Notes under the pieces: model-generated
Databases searched by the model: none
Seen by the model: the letters and a program-made list of their open reading frames with translations, nothing else
Told to the model about the DNA's origin: nothing
Position numbers and translations under genes: made by a program
In this document: positions 47,601-59,304 of the stretch, piece after piece
Position numbering within the stretch: position 1 is the first letter of the stretch
Layout: every line of letters begins with the position of its first letter
NCBI GenBank assembly: GCA_034509735.1
Contig: JACGWO010000003.1
Location: 186,001-250,000 of the forward strand
Source of the DNA: Sesamum alatum
Lineage: Eukaryota; Streptophyta; Magnoliopsida; Lamiales; Pedaliaceae
Length of the DNA stretch: 64,000 nucleotides
Direction of reading: 5' to 3'

Positions 47601-50600
47601 TTGCCATATCGAGGGATTCGTCAACCTTCGTAATCAATCGTGCGCCGGATACATGCCTAATACTCAACATAATCGTAGGAATCACCTTGTGTTTTTAGTC
47701 CTTATCATTGACTGATCGATGACTCATTTCTGGATATAAGTATATTCGTATTGCCTCTGATAATCAATATTAAAGCCACTCTTTTATTATAAGACTAGGA
47801 CTCCATGTTATTCAACATTAAAATGCACTAGTACAACATCTAAAACACTCTTTTGAGCCATGGACTCAGCTTCGTACCTTAGCACGGCGACAAACTCCTT
47901 TAAACAAGTTTAGACACTAATGCACTTTTATTTTTGCCATATCGAGGGCTTGGAGAACCTTCAAAATCAATCGTACGCCCGGATACATGCTAATACTCAA
48001 CACAATCGTAGAAAAGACCTTGTGCTTTCAGTCCTTATCATTAACTGATAGATAACTCTTTTTTTGCTATAAATATATTCGTATCTACTCTAATAATCTA
48101 TATTAAAGCCACTCTTCGATTATATAACTAGGAATCCATCTTGTTCAACATAAAAATGCACTAGGACTTCATCTAGAACACTCTTTTGAGCCATGGACTC
48201 AGCTTTGTACCATTGCGCAACGACCAACTCCTTTAAACAAATTTAGACACTAACGCACTTTTATCTTTTCTATATCGAGGGCTTCGAGAACGTTCATAAC
48301 CAATCGTACATCCGAATACCTTGTGCTTTCAGTCCTCATCATTGACTGATAGATGACTCATACTTTCCTATAAATATATTCGTATTGACTCTAATAATCA
48401 ATATTGAAGCCAGTCTTCGATTATATGACTAGGAATTCATCTTATTCAACATAATAATGTACTAGGACTACATCTAGAACACTCTTTTGAGTCATGGACT
48501 CAGCTTTGTACCTATGCGCAACGACAAACTCCTCTAAATAAGTTTAGATACTAATGCACTTTTATCTTCGCCATATCGAGGGCCTGGAGAACCCTCATAA
48601 TCAATCATACGTCCGGATACATGCCTAAGACTCAACACAATCATAGGAATCATCTTGTGTTTTTAGTCCTTATCACTGACTGATAGATAACTCATTTCTT
48701 GCGATAAATATATCCGAATCTACTCTAATAATCAATATTAAAGCCACTCTTCGATTATATGACTAGGACACCATCTTATTCAACATAAAAATGCACTAGT
48801 ACTACATCTAAAACACTCTTTTGAGCCATGGACTCAGCTTTGTACCTTTTCACAATGACAAACTCATTTAAATAAATTTAGACACTTATTCCCTTTTATC
48901 TTTGCCATATTGAGGGCTTGGTTAACCTTCGTAATCAATTGTACGTCCGGATACATGCCTAATACTCAACACAATCGTAGGAATCACCTTGTGTTTTTAG
49001 TCCGTATCATGGACTAATAGATGACTCATTTCTGGCTATAAATATATTCGTATTACCTCTGATAATCAATATTAAAGCCACTCTTTTATTATAAGACTAG
49101 TTCTCCATGTTATTCAACATTAAAATGCACTAGTACTACATCTAAAACACTCTTTTGAGCCATGGACTCAGCTTTGTACCTTAGCACGACGACAAACTCC
49201 TTTAAACAAGTTTAGACACTAATGCACTTTTATCTTTGCCATATCGAGGGCTTGGTGAACCTTGAAAATCAATCGTACTGCCGGATACATGCTAATATTC
49301 AACACTATCGTCGAAAACACCTTGTGCTTTCAGTCCTTATCATTAACTGATAGATAACTCTTTTCTTGCTATAAATATATTCGTATCAACTCTAATAATA
49401 TATATTAAAGCCACTCTTCGATTATATAACTAGGAATCCATTTGTTCAACGTAAAAATGCACTAGAACTTCATCTAGAACATTCTTTTGAGCCATGGACT
49501 CAGCTTTGTACCATTGCGCAACGACAAACTCCTTTAAACAAATTTAGACACTAACGCACTTTTATCTTTTCCATATCGAGGGCTTCGAGAACGTTCATAA
49601 CCAATCGTACGTCCGAATAAATGCCTAATACTCAACACAATCGTAGGAAACACCTTGTCCTTTCAGTCCTTATCATTGACTGATAGATGACTCATTTTTT
49701 GCTATAAATAAATTCGTATTGACTCTAATAATCAATATTGAAGCCAGTCTTCGATTATATGACTAGGAATTCATCTTATTCAACATAATATTGAACTAAG
49801 ACTACATCTAGAACACTCTTTCGAGTCATGGACTCAGCTTTATACCTATGCGCAACGACAAACTCCTCTAAATAAGTTTAGACACTAACGCACTTTTATC
49901 TTTTCTATATCGAGGGCTTCGAGAACGTTCATAACCAATCGTACATCCGAATACCTTGTGCTTTCAGTCCTTATCATTGACTGATAGATGACTCATACTT
50001 TCCTATAAATATATTCGTATTGACTCTAATAACCAATATTGAAGCCAGTCTTCGATTACATGACTAGGAATTCATCTTATTCAACATAATAATGTACTAG
50101 GACTATGTCTAGAACACTCTTTTGAGTCATGGACTCAGCTTTGTACCTATGCGCAACGACAAACTCCTCTAAATAAGTTTAGATACTAATGCACTTTTAT
50201 CTTCGCTATATCGAGGGCCTGGAGAACCCTCATAATCAATCATACGTCCGGATACATGCCTAAGACTCAACACAATCATAGGAATCATCTTGTGTTTTTA
50301 GTCCTTATCACTGACTGATAGATAACTCATTTCTTGCGATAAATATATCCGAATCTACTCTAATAATCAATATTAAAGCCACTCTTCGATTATATGACTA
50401 GGACACCATCTTATTCAACATAAAAATGCACTAGTACTACATCTAAAACGCTCTTTTGAGCCATGGGCTCAGCTTTGTACCTTTGCACAACAACAAACTG
50501 CTTAAAACAAATTTAGACACTTATTGCTTTTTATCTTTGCCATATCGAGGGCTTGGTCAATATTCGTGATCAATCGTACGTCCGGGTACATACCAAATAC

Positions 50601-53600
50601 TAAACACAATCATACGAAACACCTTGTGTTTTCAGTCCTTGTCATTGACTGATATATCACTCATTCTAGCTATAAATATATTCGTATTGACTCTAATATT
50701 AAAGCCACTCTTTAATTATACGACTAGGCCTCCATCTTATTCAACATAAAAATGCAGTAGGACTACATCTGGAACACTCTTTTGAACTATGGACTCAGCT
50801 TTGTACCATTGCGCAACGGCAAACTTCTTTAAACAAATTTAGACACTAACACGCTTTTATCTTTGCCATATCGAGGGCTTCGAAAACCTTCATAATCAAT
50901 CGAATGTCCGAATACATGCCTAATACTCAAACACAATCGTAGGAATCACCATGTGCTTTCAGTAGTTATCATTGACTGATAGATGACTCGTTTTTTGCTA
51001 TAAATATATTTGTATTAACTCTAATAATCAATATTAAAGCCACTCTTCGATTATATGACTAGGACTCCATCTTATTCAACATAAAAATGCACTAGGACTA
51101 CATCTAGAACATTCTTTTGAGTCATGGCCTCAGCTCTGTACCTTTGCGCAACGACAAACTCCTTTAAACAAATACTAATGCACTTTTAGCTTTGCCATAT
51201 CGAGGGCTTGGAGAACCTTCATAATCAATCATACGTCTGGATAAATTCCTAATACTCAACAGAATTGTAGGAAACATCTTGTGCTTTCAGTCCCTATCAT
51301 TGACATATCGATGACTCATTTTTGGCTATAAATATATTCGTATTAACTCTAATTGTCAATATTACAGCCACACTTCGATTATATGATTAGGACTCCATCT
51401 TATTCAACATATAATTCAACATATAAATGCACTAGTACTACATCTAAAAGACTCTTTTGAGCCATGGACTCAGCTTTGTACCTTTGCACAATGACATTCT
51501 TTAAACAAATTTAGACACTAATTATGTTTTATCTTTTCCATATCGAGGGCTTGGCCAACCTTCGTAATCAATCGTGCATCCGGATACATCCTAATACTCA
51601 ACACAATTGTAGGAATCACCTTGTGTTCTCAGTCTTTATCATTGACTGATAGATGACTCATTTCTGGCTATAAATATATTCGTATTGCCTCTGATAGTCA
51701 ATATTAAAGCCACTCTTTTATTATAAGACTAGAACCCCATGTTATTCAACATTAAAATGCACTAATACTACATCTAAAATACTCTTTTGAGCCATGGACT
51801 CAGCTTTGTAACTTGGCACGATGACAAACTACTTTAAACAAGTTTAGACACTAATGCACTTTTACCTTTGCCCTATCGAGGGCTTGGAGAACCTTCATAA
51901 TGAATCGTACGTGCGGATACATGCCTAATACTCAACACGATCGTAGGAAACATATTGTGCTTTCAGTCCTTATCATTAACTGATAGATAACTCACTTTTT
52001 TTCTATAAATATATTTTTATCCTACTCTAATAATCAATATTAAAACCACTCTTTGATTATATGACGAGGACACCATCTTATTCAACATAAATATGCACTA
52101 GGACTACATTTAGAACACTCTTTCGAGCCATGGACTCAGCTTTATACGTTTTCGCAACGACAAACTCCTTTAAACATGTTTAGACACTAATGCACTTTTA
52201 TCTTTCCCATATCGAGGGTTTGGAGAACCTTCATAATTAATCGTACGCCCCGATAAATGGCTAATACTGAACACAATCGTAGGAAACACCTTGTGCTTTC
52301 AGTCCTTGTCATTGACTGATAGATGACTCATTTTTGGCTATAAATATATTCGTATTGACTCTAATAATCAACATTAAAGCCACTCTTCGATTATATGACT
52401 AGGACTCCACGTTATTCAACATAAAAATGCACTAGGACTACGTCTAGAACACTCTTTTGAGTCATGGACTTATCTTTGTACCTTTGCACAACAACAAACT
52501 CATTTAAACAAGTTTAGACACTAATGCACTTTTATCTTTGCAATATCGAGGCCTTGGAGAACCTTCATAATCAATCATACGTCCGGATACATGCATATAC
52601 CCAGCACAATCGTAGGAAACACCTTGTGCTTTCAGTCCTTATCATTGACATATAGATTACTCATTTTTGGCTATAAATATATTCCTATTGACTCCAATAG
52701 TCAATATTAAAGCCACTCTTCGATTATATGATTAGGACTCCATCTTATTCAACATACAAATGCACTAGTACTACATCTAAAACACTCTTTTAAGCAAATT
52801 TAGACACTTATTCCCTTTTATCTTTGCCATATCGAGGGCTTTGTCAACGTTCGTAATTAATCGTACATCCGGGTACATGCCTAATACTCAACAAAATCAT
52901 AGGTAACACCTTATGTTTTCAGTCCTTATCATTGACGGATAGATTACTCTTTTTGCACTATAAATATATTCGTATTGAGTCTAATAATTAATATTAAAGC
53001 CATTCTTCGATTATACAACTAGAACTCCATCTTATTCAACATAAAAATGCACTAGGACTAGATCTAGAACACTCTTTTGAGCCATGAACTCAACTTTGTA
53101 CCTTTGCGCAACGACAAACTCCTTCAAACAAGTTTAGACACTAATGCACTTTTATCTTTTCCATATCGAGGGCTTGGAGAACCTTCATAATCAATTGTAC
53201 GTCCGGATACATGCCGAATACTCAATACAATCGTAGGAAACACCTTGTGATTTAAGTCCTTATCATTGACTGATAGATAACTCATTTTTGGTAATAAATA
53301 TATTCGTATTGACTCTAATAATCAATATTAAAGCCACTGTTTGATTATACGACTAGGACTTCATTTTATTCAACATAAAAATGGACCAGGACTTTATCTA
53401 GAACATTCGTTCGAGCAATGGACTCAGCTTCATACCTTTGCGCAACGACAAACTCCTTTAAACAAGTTTAGACACTAATGCACTTTTATCTTTGCCGAAT
53501 CGAGGGCTTGGAGAAGCTTCATAAGTAACCGTACGTCCGGATACATGCCTAATACTCAACACACTCGTAGGAAACCCCTTGTGCTTTCAGTCCTTATCAT

Positions 53601-54547
53601 TGACTGATTGATGACTCAATTTTTTCTATAAATATATTTGTATTGACTCTAATAATCAATATTAAAGCCACTCTTCGGTTATACGACTAGGACTCCATCT
53701 TATTCAACATAAAAATGCACTAGAACTACATCTGGAACACTCTCTCAAGCCATGGATTCGACTTTGTACCTTTGCGCAATGACAAACTCCTTTAAACAAG
53801 TTTAGAAACTAATGCACTTTTATCTTTGCCATATCGAGGGCTTGGAGAACCTTCGTAATCAATCGTACATCTGGATACATGTCTAATACTCAACACAATC
53901 GTATGAAACACCTTTTGCTTTCAGTCCTTATCATTGACTGATAGAAGACTCATTTTTTGCTATAAACATATTCGTATTTACTCTAATAAAGAATATTAAA
54001 GCCACCCTTCGATTATATGACTAGGACTCCATCTTATACAACATAAGAATGCACTAGGACTACATCTAGAACACTCTTTTGAGCCATGGACTCAACTTTG
54101 TGCCTTTGCGCAACGACAAACTCTTTTAAACAAGTTTAGACACTAATACACTTTTGTCTTTGCCATATCGAGGACTTGGAGAACCTTCATAATCAATCAT
54201 ACGTCCGGATATGTGCCTAATACTCAATAAAATCGTAGGAAACACCTTGTGCTTTCAGTCCTTATAATTGACTGATAGATAACTTATTTTTTGCTATAAA
54301 TATATATTCATATTGACTCTAATAATCAATAGTAAAGCCACTCTTCGATTATATGACTAGGAATCCGTCTCATTCAACATAAAAATGGACTAGTACTACA
54401 TCTAAAACACTCTTTTGAGCCATGGACTCAGCTTTGTACATTTGCACAACGACAAACTCCTTTAAAAAGTTTAGACGCTAAAGCACTTTAATCTTTGCCA
54501 TATCGAGGGCTTGGAGAACCCTCATAATAAATCGTATGTTCGGATAC
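44664..54547. repeat. 334-bp satellite array, block C
   Basis: Monomers carry TGACTAGGAATTCATC, 'ctcctctaaataagttta', 'cgagggcttcgagaacg' and other variants not found in block B. Order and phase continue from the left of the copia element. After about 50.6 kb the monomers are more varied and resemble a general consensus. Rearranged units include 50,690-50,705 (about 12 bp lost), 51,396-51,420 (short duplication) and 52,790-52,800 (a mid-monomer deletion). The array ends abruptly mid-monomer at 54,547. No genes. Confidence 0.96.
45170..50500. repeat. Higher-order repeat of 11 satellite monomers (about 3.6 kb)
   Basis: The monomer series starting 'ctcatttaaataaatttag' at about 45,258 repeats at about 48,862; the 'cacgacgacaaactcc' variant at about 45,580 repeats at 49,184; the 'cataatattg' variant at about 46,180 repeats at 49,785. 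The offset is about 3605 bp. Eleven 334-bp monomers would give 3674; two monomers in the unit lack about 34 bp (46,330-46,350 and 48,305-48,325), which accounts for the difference. The second copy breaks off near 50,500. Confidence 0.85.
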
Positions 54548-54772
54548 TGATGAAAACACCGAGGGCATCCAACAAGCTAAAGAAGTTCAAGATCAATTGC
54601 ACGAAAACTTAACAATTGGAAAGTGCCAATGACAAGAGAAAGGTTGAAGAGAATGCAAGAAGCAATTCAAGCCCAATTCAACTTAATATTTGCTAATGGA
54701 ATCAAGTCACAATTGGAGGCCCAACATGAGTGCTTAATTTCAATAATTCAAGCCCAAGGAAGCCCACAATAA
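54548..54772 (+). pseudogene. C-terminal tail of a Ty3/gypsy polyprotein
   Basis: Reading to the stop at 54,770-54,772 gives VPMTRERLKRMQEAIQ, the (G)PMTRARxKR-type motif found at the end of many plant gypsy Pol polyproteins. Just upstream, another frame reads acidic/Gln-rich sequence (DENTEGIQQAKEVQDQL). The two halves are offset by one base near 54,620, a frameshift. Only this tail is present; the rest of pol is missing where the satellite begins. Confidence 0.65.
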
Positions 54773-55373
54773 GAGCCAAATTCGTCCAAGTGCAGCCATG
54801 TGGTCAAAGAAGGCTTATTAATCACATTCAAAGTGTATTTATCACATACAATGCACCAATTTTCGGATTCACATGGAAGACCATAAGTTTTTCTCATTTT
54901 TGACCAAGAATGCATAGTTTTTAGTCATATTTTGACTAATTATTGAATGTACATCCACCAAGGAATCACTTGGGGATATGTGTGGTCAATTTGGAAGTGT
55001 TTTAGGCCTAAAAGGCATGTATCAGCATGCAAACGGGAACAACCAAGAATTTATCCAAGTTTAAGATATATTGAGAGAGTTCTCATATTTTGGAGAGTTT
55101 ATATCCTTATTTTAGTTTTAGTGAAACCTTGCTTTGTCAATCTAGCATACTAGGTTGGTGATTCAAATTCACAAATCCCCCAATTCGTGCTCGACCCAAG
55201 TGTGTCGTTGTGTGGATTGGTTTACTCGTGCTCGTGGTTGGTTGAATGTTCTAAGTAGCAGGTCGCGTTCCTATAACGTTGGTTGCTATTTGCATTCCTC
55301 AGGTCACGGACCTCTTTATTCATTTCAAGCCTACGTCGTGAAGATCGGGCCACCCATGGTCAATACCATATCA
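54773..55373 (+). mobile_element. Ty3/gypsy LTR (start not resolved)
   Basis: It lies between a gypsy pol stop and a primer-binding site at 55,376, so an LTR must end at about 55,373 (...ATATCA). I could not fix its 5' edge; TGTGGTCAAAG at about 54,809 is one candidate. There is no second copy in the window to align. The short open frames 54,947-55,153 and 55,155-55,418 lie inside it and have no recognisable domain. Confidence 0.55.
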
Positions 55374-55407
55374 TGTGGTATCAGAGCCATATCATGTGGT
55401 ATAAGAG
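55366..55407 (+). repeat. Tandem 21-bp duplication spanning LTR end and primer-binding site
   Basis: CCATATCATGTGGTATCAGAG (55,366-55,386) is followed at once by the same 21 bp with one change (C to A) at 55,387-55,407. Each unit holds the LTR terminus and a tRNA-iMet primer-binding site; the first site (55,376) matches TGGTATCAGAG exactly and the second reads TGGTATAAGAG. Confidence 0.85.
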
Positions 55408-56026
55408 CTTTCGGTTGACACGGTAGGTTCCCAAATTCCACCTATCTTTGATCTTACATCACTAAGCTTCCGTACCCCATTGTTATCTTTAGCTTTATCT
55501 CTACAAAAGACAACAAAAAAAAAAGAAGAGAAAAGCTAAAAAAAAAAAAACAAACGAGCAGCAAAGAAAAATGAAGAAAAAATCGTTCGATAAAAGAAGT
55601 AAAAAAAAAAGAGTACAAAAGTGAAAAAAAAGGGGCCATTTGAAAGGACAAAAAAAAATATGAAAGAAAAATCAGATTGTGTTATTGTTTCCTAGCTATA
55701 CTTTGCTACTATCCTTGTAAGCCAACCGATCTTGATTTCACAAGTTGTACCTAGCTTCTTTATACCATTCTCTTGCTATGGGTAAGTTTGAATCATCCAT
55801 CTACACATACTTGGTTGAGGAAATAATTGGCATTTGTTTTTGAGTCGCTAGATAAAAGCATCGAGTTTCATAAGTTTTAGATTAGACAGTGTTGAGTGTA
55901 GTAAGACTATCATTAAGAGTCGAGTTGTGAGCTTATTAAGTGAGGAGTGAAACACGAGTGAAAAAATAAAAGAGAGAAAAAAAAGAGTGTGGCAAGGATT
56001 TGGTGAGGTTCCTATAATTTTATTAA
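55408..56026 (+). other. Gypsy leader with A-rich tracts
   Basis: Non-coding leader between primer-binding site and gag. From about 55,500 to 55,670 it is purine-rich with repeated A8-A12 runs. No gene is supported. Confidence 0.6.
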
Positions 56027-56111
56027 ATGGCAGAAAATCGAGATAAAGGAGTTGTTGAAGGAAGTGATGACAACAACTCGGGAGAAACACTATGAGGCGG
56101 AGTCGATGCAT
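56027..56111 (+). pseudogene. Start of a gypsy gag, interrupted
   Basis: ATG at 56,027 opens a frame beginning MAENRDKGVVEGSDDN, an acidic, polar start placed as expected after the leader. It meets a stop after 22 codons (56,093-56,095), and at 56,112 the sequence is cut by a copia LTR. The call rests mainly on position. Confidence 0.4.
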
Positions 56112-58108
56112 TCAAAGAATATGTGGATCGTCCCGGGAAAATTGCGCGAACGCGGAAGCGCGGTATAAAATAAAAATGCGGAATTTAAAACATGCTTTTA
56201 AATTAAAGAACACGTTTCAAGGGGTGTGCCCTTGAAATTTCCCGGGTGTTTGGTGTATCACATGAATGAACAACATACAATAATCATGGAGGCCATAGGG
56301 TTGAAAAATAAAAGAGGCGAAAACGTAAACCGAGACCTACCCGTTGTCGTTTTCGTCTTCAACGGCTCCACTCTTTGTTCCCCGTTTTGCACCAAGATCT
56401 CGTTCTTGAGACCCTCCAAATCGTGACACACGATCCACCCACGTATCTTGCACGTCGTGCTAGCAACGAACAAGTATGTAATTTATTGGAGTGGATGAAT
56501 CAACAACACGTTATGAATTAACGGTATTGATTCATCAATGTTCTAATGTTCCAAGAACAAGATAACAAGAAAAAACGATTTCTTGGAGAGTGAGAGAGGG
56601 GGGGGGGGGGGATGAAAGGAGAGGAGAGGGAGAGTGTGTGTGGTGTGTGTGTTGGAATTTCATCAATCCTTCAAAACGTGCAAGGCTAGGTGTTTATATA
56701 GAGGAGGAGTTTAATCCTCTTTAAACTCCAACTCTTTAGAAGCTTAATTTGACTAGGATTTTGACCTAGTCAAAGTCCTAGTCAAAGTAGAATTTGACCT
56801 TGTCAAATTCAATCCTAGTCTTTCATCTCTCCCATTAAATCTCAACCATTAATTTAATTTAATGGAATATTTAAATCCTATTAAATATTCCAAAAAGCCA
56901 AATAAATATAATAAATGAATATTAATATTTATTCAAGGCCCATTAAATTAATTCCCTTAATAAATTTAATTTATTAATTTAATTCCCTTTATCAAATAGA
57001 AGGAATTAATTTCTCCAAGAAAATATAGGACCCGATTAAATCTAATTTAATCATTCCTTTACTCCAATATTTAATTCCAAATTAAATACTAAATGTGTGT
57101 GGATAGTGTGTGACTCTTTAGGTTCACCATTCAGCTAGACTTGGTCGGATTCCTAGAATCCGTCCGTTACCATGGGTGGCCATCTAGCAACGGTCCATGG
57201 CACTAGAGACTAAGTGAAGTATTCGGGGATGAACATTTAGGCTCTAACAGTACACTTGTCCTTCTGTCTTCGGTCTCATCACTTAGAGTCTAGGGCACGG
57301 AAAAAGCAGGTACCCATTTTGGACCAAAGTGTCGGTCTGTCCTTACTAAACGCCGCAAGGGAAACCTTTCCCTTCTGTTCAGTTACTGTGGCCACAGATT
57401 TCAGGGACAAGACACAGAGCATACATGAGACTCAACTGTCAATACCTTTTGACAGGAGACAGATCCTTTCTTGGAAACTACTGTCACTTTGTACACCCGA
57501 GCTGCACTAGACATGGCTTATGACTACTCAAGAGTATTTTGGCAATCTCTCACCATATCTAAGATACAGACCTGATGTACAGGTAAAACTCACCAGTTCC
57601 TCAAGTCAAAGGACTTGACCTGTACCGTTGGAACCGGGAATACACGTCATACCTTGCTGACCATACTCAAGGTCCTCCTTAAGGCGGTTCTCGCGAGTCA
57701 CCTGGTCAGCTGCTTCCTAGCATGCTAACCCACTAACACTGCTTAGACGACCTTCGTCACCCGTTGATGAAATACGACAGCAGATGCTTAGTGCAAATCT
57801 CAAGGGGAATCTCGGTACCCATTTTCGAGATTCCTTGACTTGGAGATTTTCGGACTGATTCGGTAAGACTGATTTCATGGACCTACATCCAAGCGTAGTC
57901 CCAGTCCCCGAAATCGATTCTCAGTCCGTGGGCTTTGTTTGCGTAGTGAACAGATATGTAATAACAGATATAAGTGAACGTAAACAAAGTATTGCCATAT
58001 GAATTTTCACTTCTTTATTCATAAATGATTTATCAAACACCTGAAATTGTCTAGACATAGGTTACATATTCCCGCCAAAATTGGCTTACATGGTCACCTA
58101 TTCTAACA
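56112..58108 (-). mobile_element. Copia 3' LTR of nested element R1, family 1
   Basis: A 1997-bp LTR ending ...TTCTAACA next to the reverse complement of the polypurine tract. Its outer end begins TCAAAGAAT where intact copies have TGAAAGA, so the terminal TG is mutated. The TATA motif on the minus strand is at 56,693-56,701 and the W-box cluster at 56,749-56,806. A run of 14 G lies at 56,598-56,611 where other copies have a mixed GA-rich tract. Confidence 0.95.
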
Positions 58109-58124
58109 ATCTCCCACTTGACCT

Positions 58125-59304
58125 TTAAAGCCAATCGCCCATATGTCTAATCCCCATCTTCTCAAGATGTTGCGTATGAGCGCTCTGCGACATAGGCTTT
58201 GTCAACGGATCTGCTGTGTTGTCTGCTGAGTTGACTCAGTCCATCTGAACGTCACTTCTTCCTACCATTTCTGTAAGAAGATGGTAGCGTCTAAGAAATG
58301 TGTTTGGAACGGTGATGAGATCTCGGTTCCTTTGCTTGTGCTATTGCACCGTTGTTATCACAGAAGATGACAACAGGCTCGGCGATGCTAGGCACCACAC
58401 CCAACTCTTGGATGTAGTTTCTCATCCAAACCGCTTCCTTAGCAGCTTCTGAAGCTACTATGTATTCAGCCTCTGTAGTGGAGTCAGCAGTGGTTGCTTG
58501 CTTGGAACTTTTCCAAGCTACTACTCCTCCATTGAGCTTGAATACGTAACCCGATTGAGACTTGGCATCATCGTCATCAGACTGGAAGCTAGCGTCGCTA
58601 AAGCCTTCCAGGATCAGCTCTCCATTGCCATAGACTAAGAACATTTCCTTAGTCCTCCTTAGGTACTTAAGGATGCCCTTAACAGCATTCCAATGTGCCT
58701 CTCCCGCACAGGACTGATATCTGCTTGTTACGCTCAAAGCGTACGCAATGTCAGGCCTGGTGCAGTGGACCGCATATTGGATGCCACCTACGGCAGAAGC
58801 ATTGGGGATGACTTTCATCCTTTCAAGTTCCTCATCAGTCTGTGGGGACGGTTTCTTGGACAACTTGATCCCATGCCTCATGAAAAGGAATCCTCGTTTG
58901 GAGTTGTCCATTCGATATCTCTTTAGGACTTTCTCCATATACGAGTTTTAAGTGAGCCCTAACATCCTTTTAGATATGTCCCTGACAATCTGGATGCCTA
59001 GGATGTAGGAGGCTTCACCCAAGTCCTTCATGGAAAACTGGGTTGACAATCATGCTTTTGTGTTTCCTAACATTCTAACGTCATTACCAATGAGTAGAAT
59101 GTCATCCACATAAAGCACTAGGAACACTATTGAGCTCCCACTGACCTTCTTGTATACACAAGGGTCGGATTCGTTCTTGATGAAGTCATAACCCCGTATT
59201 ACTTCATCAAATCGAATGTTCCAACTTCGGGATGCTTGTTTGAGGCCATAGATGGACATCTGGAGATGACAGACTTTCTGTTCTTCTCCAGTGACCGTGA
59301 AACC
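58125..59304 (-). pseudogene. R1 copia pol fragment (end of RT and RNase H), broken
   Basis: This matches residues from about 243 to 635 of the intact RT-RNase H segment. It keeps YVDD (within 59,050-59,300) and the RNase H motifs GFSDAS, TTEAEY and FCDNNGA. Disabling lesions: in-frame stop at 59,050-59,052 (Trp codon to TGA), in-frame stop at 58,948-58,950 (Gln codon to TAA), and a one-base insertion near 58,299 that shifts the C-terminus. At 59,304/59,305 the fragment is cut by the LTR of element R2. Confidence 0.93.

Noticed and set aside
54947..55418. Two plus-strand frames of 68 and 87 codons
   Set aside because: They lie within the gypsy LTR, have no domain and no sign of coding conservation.
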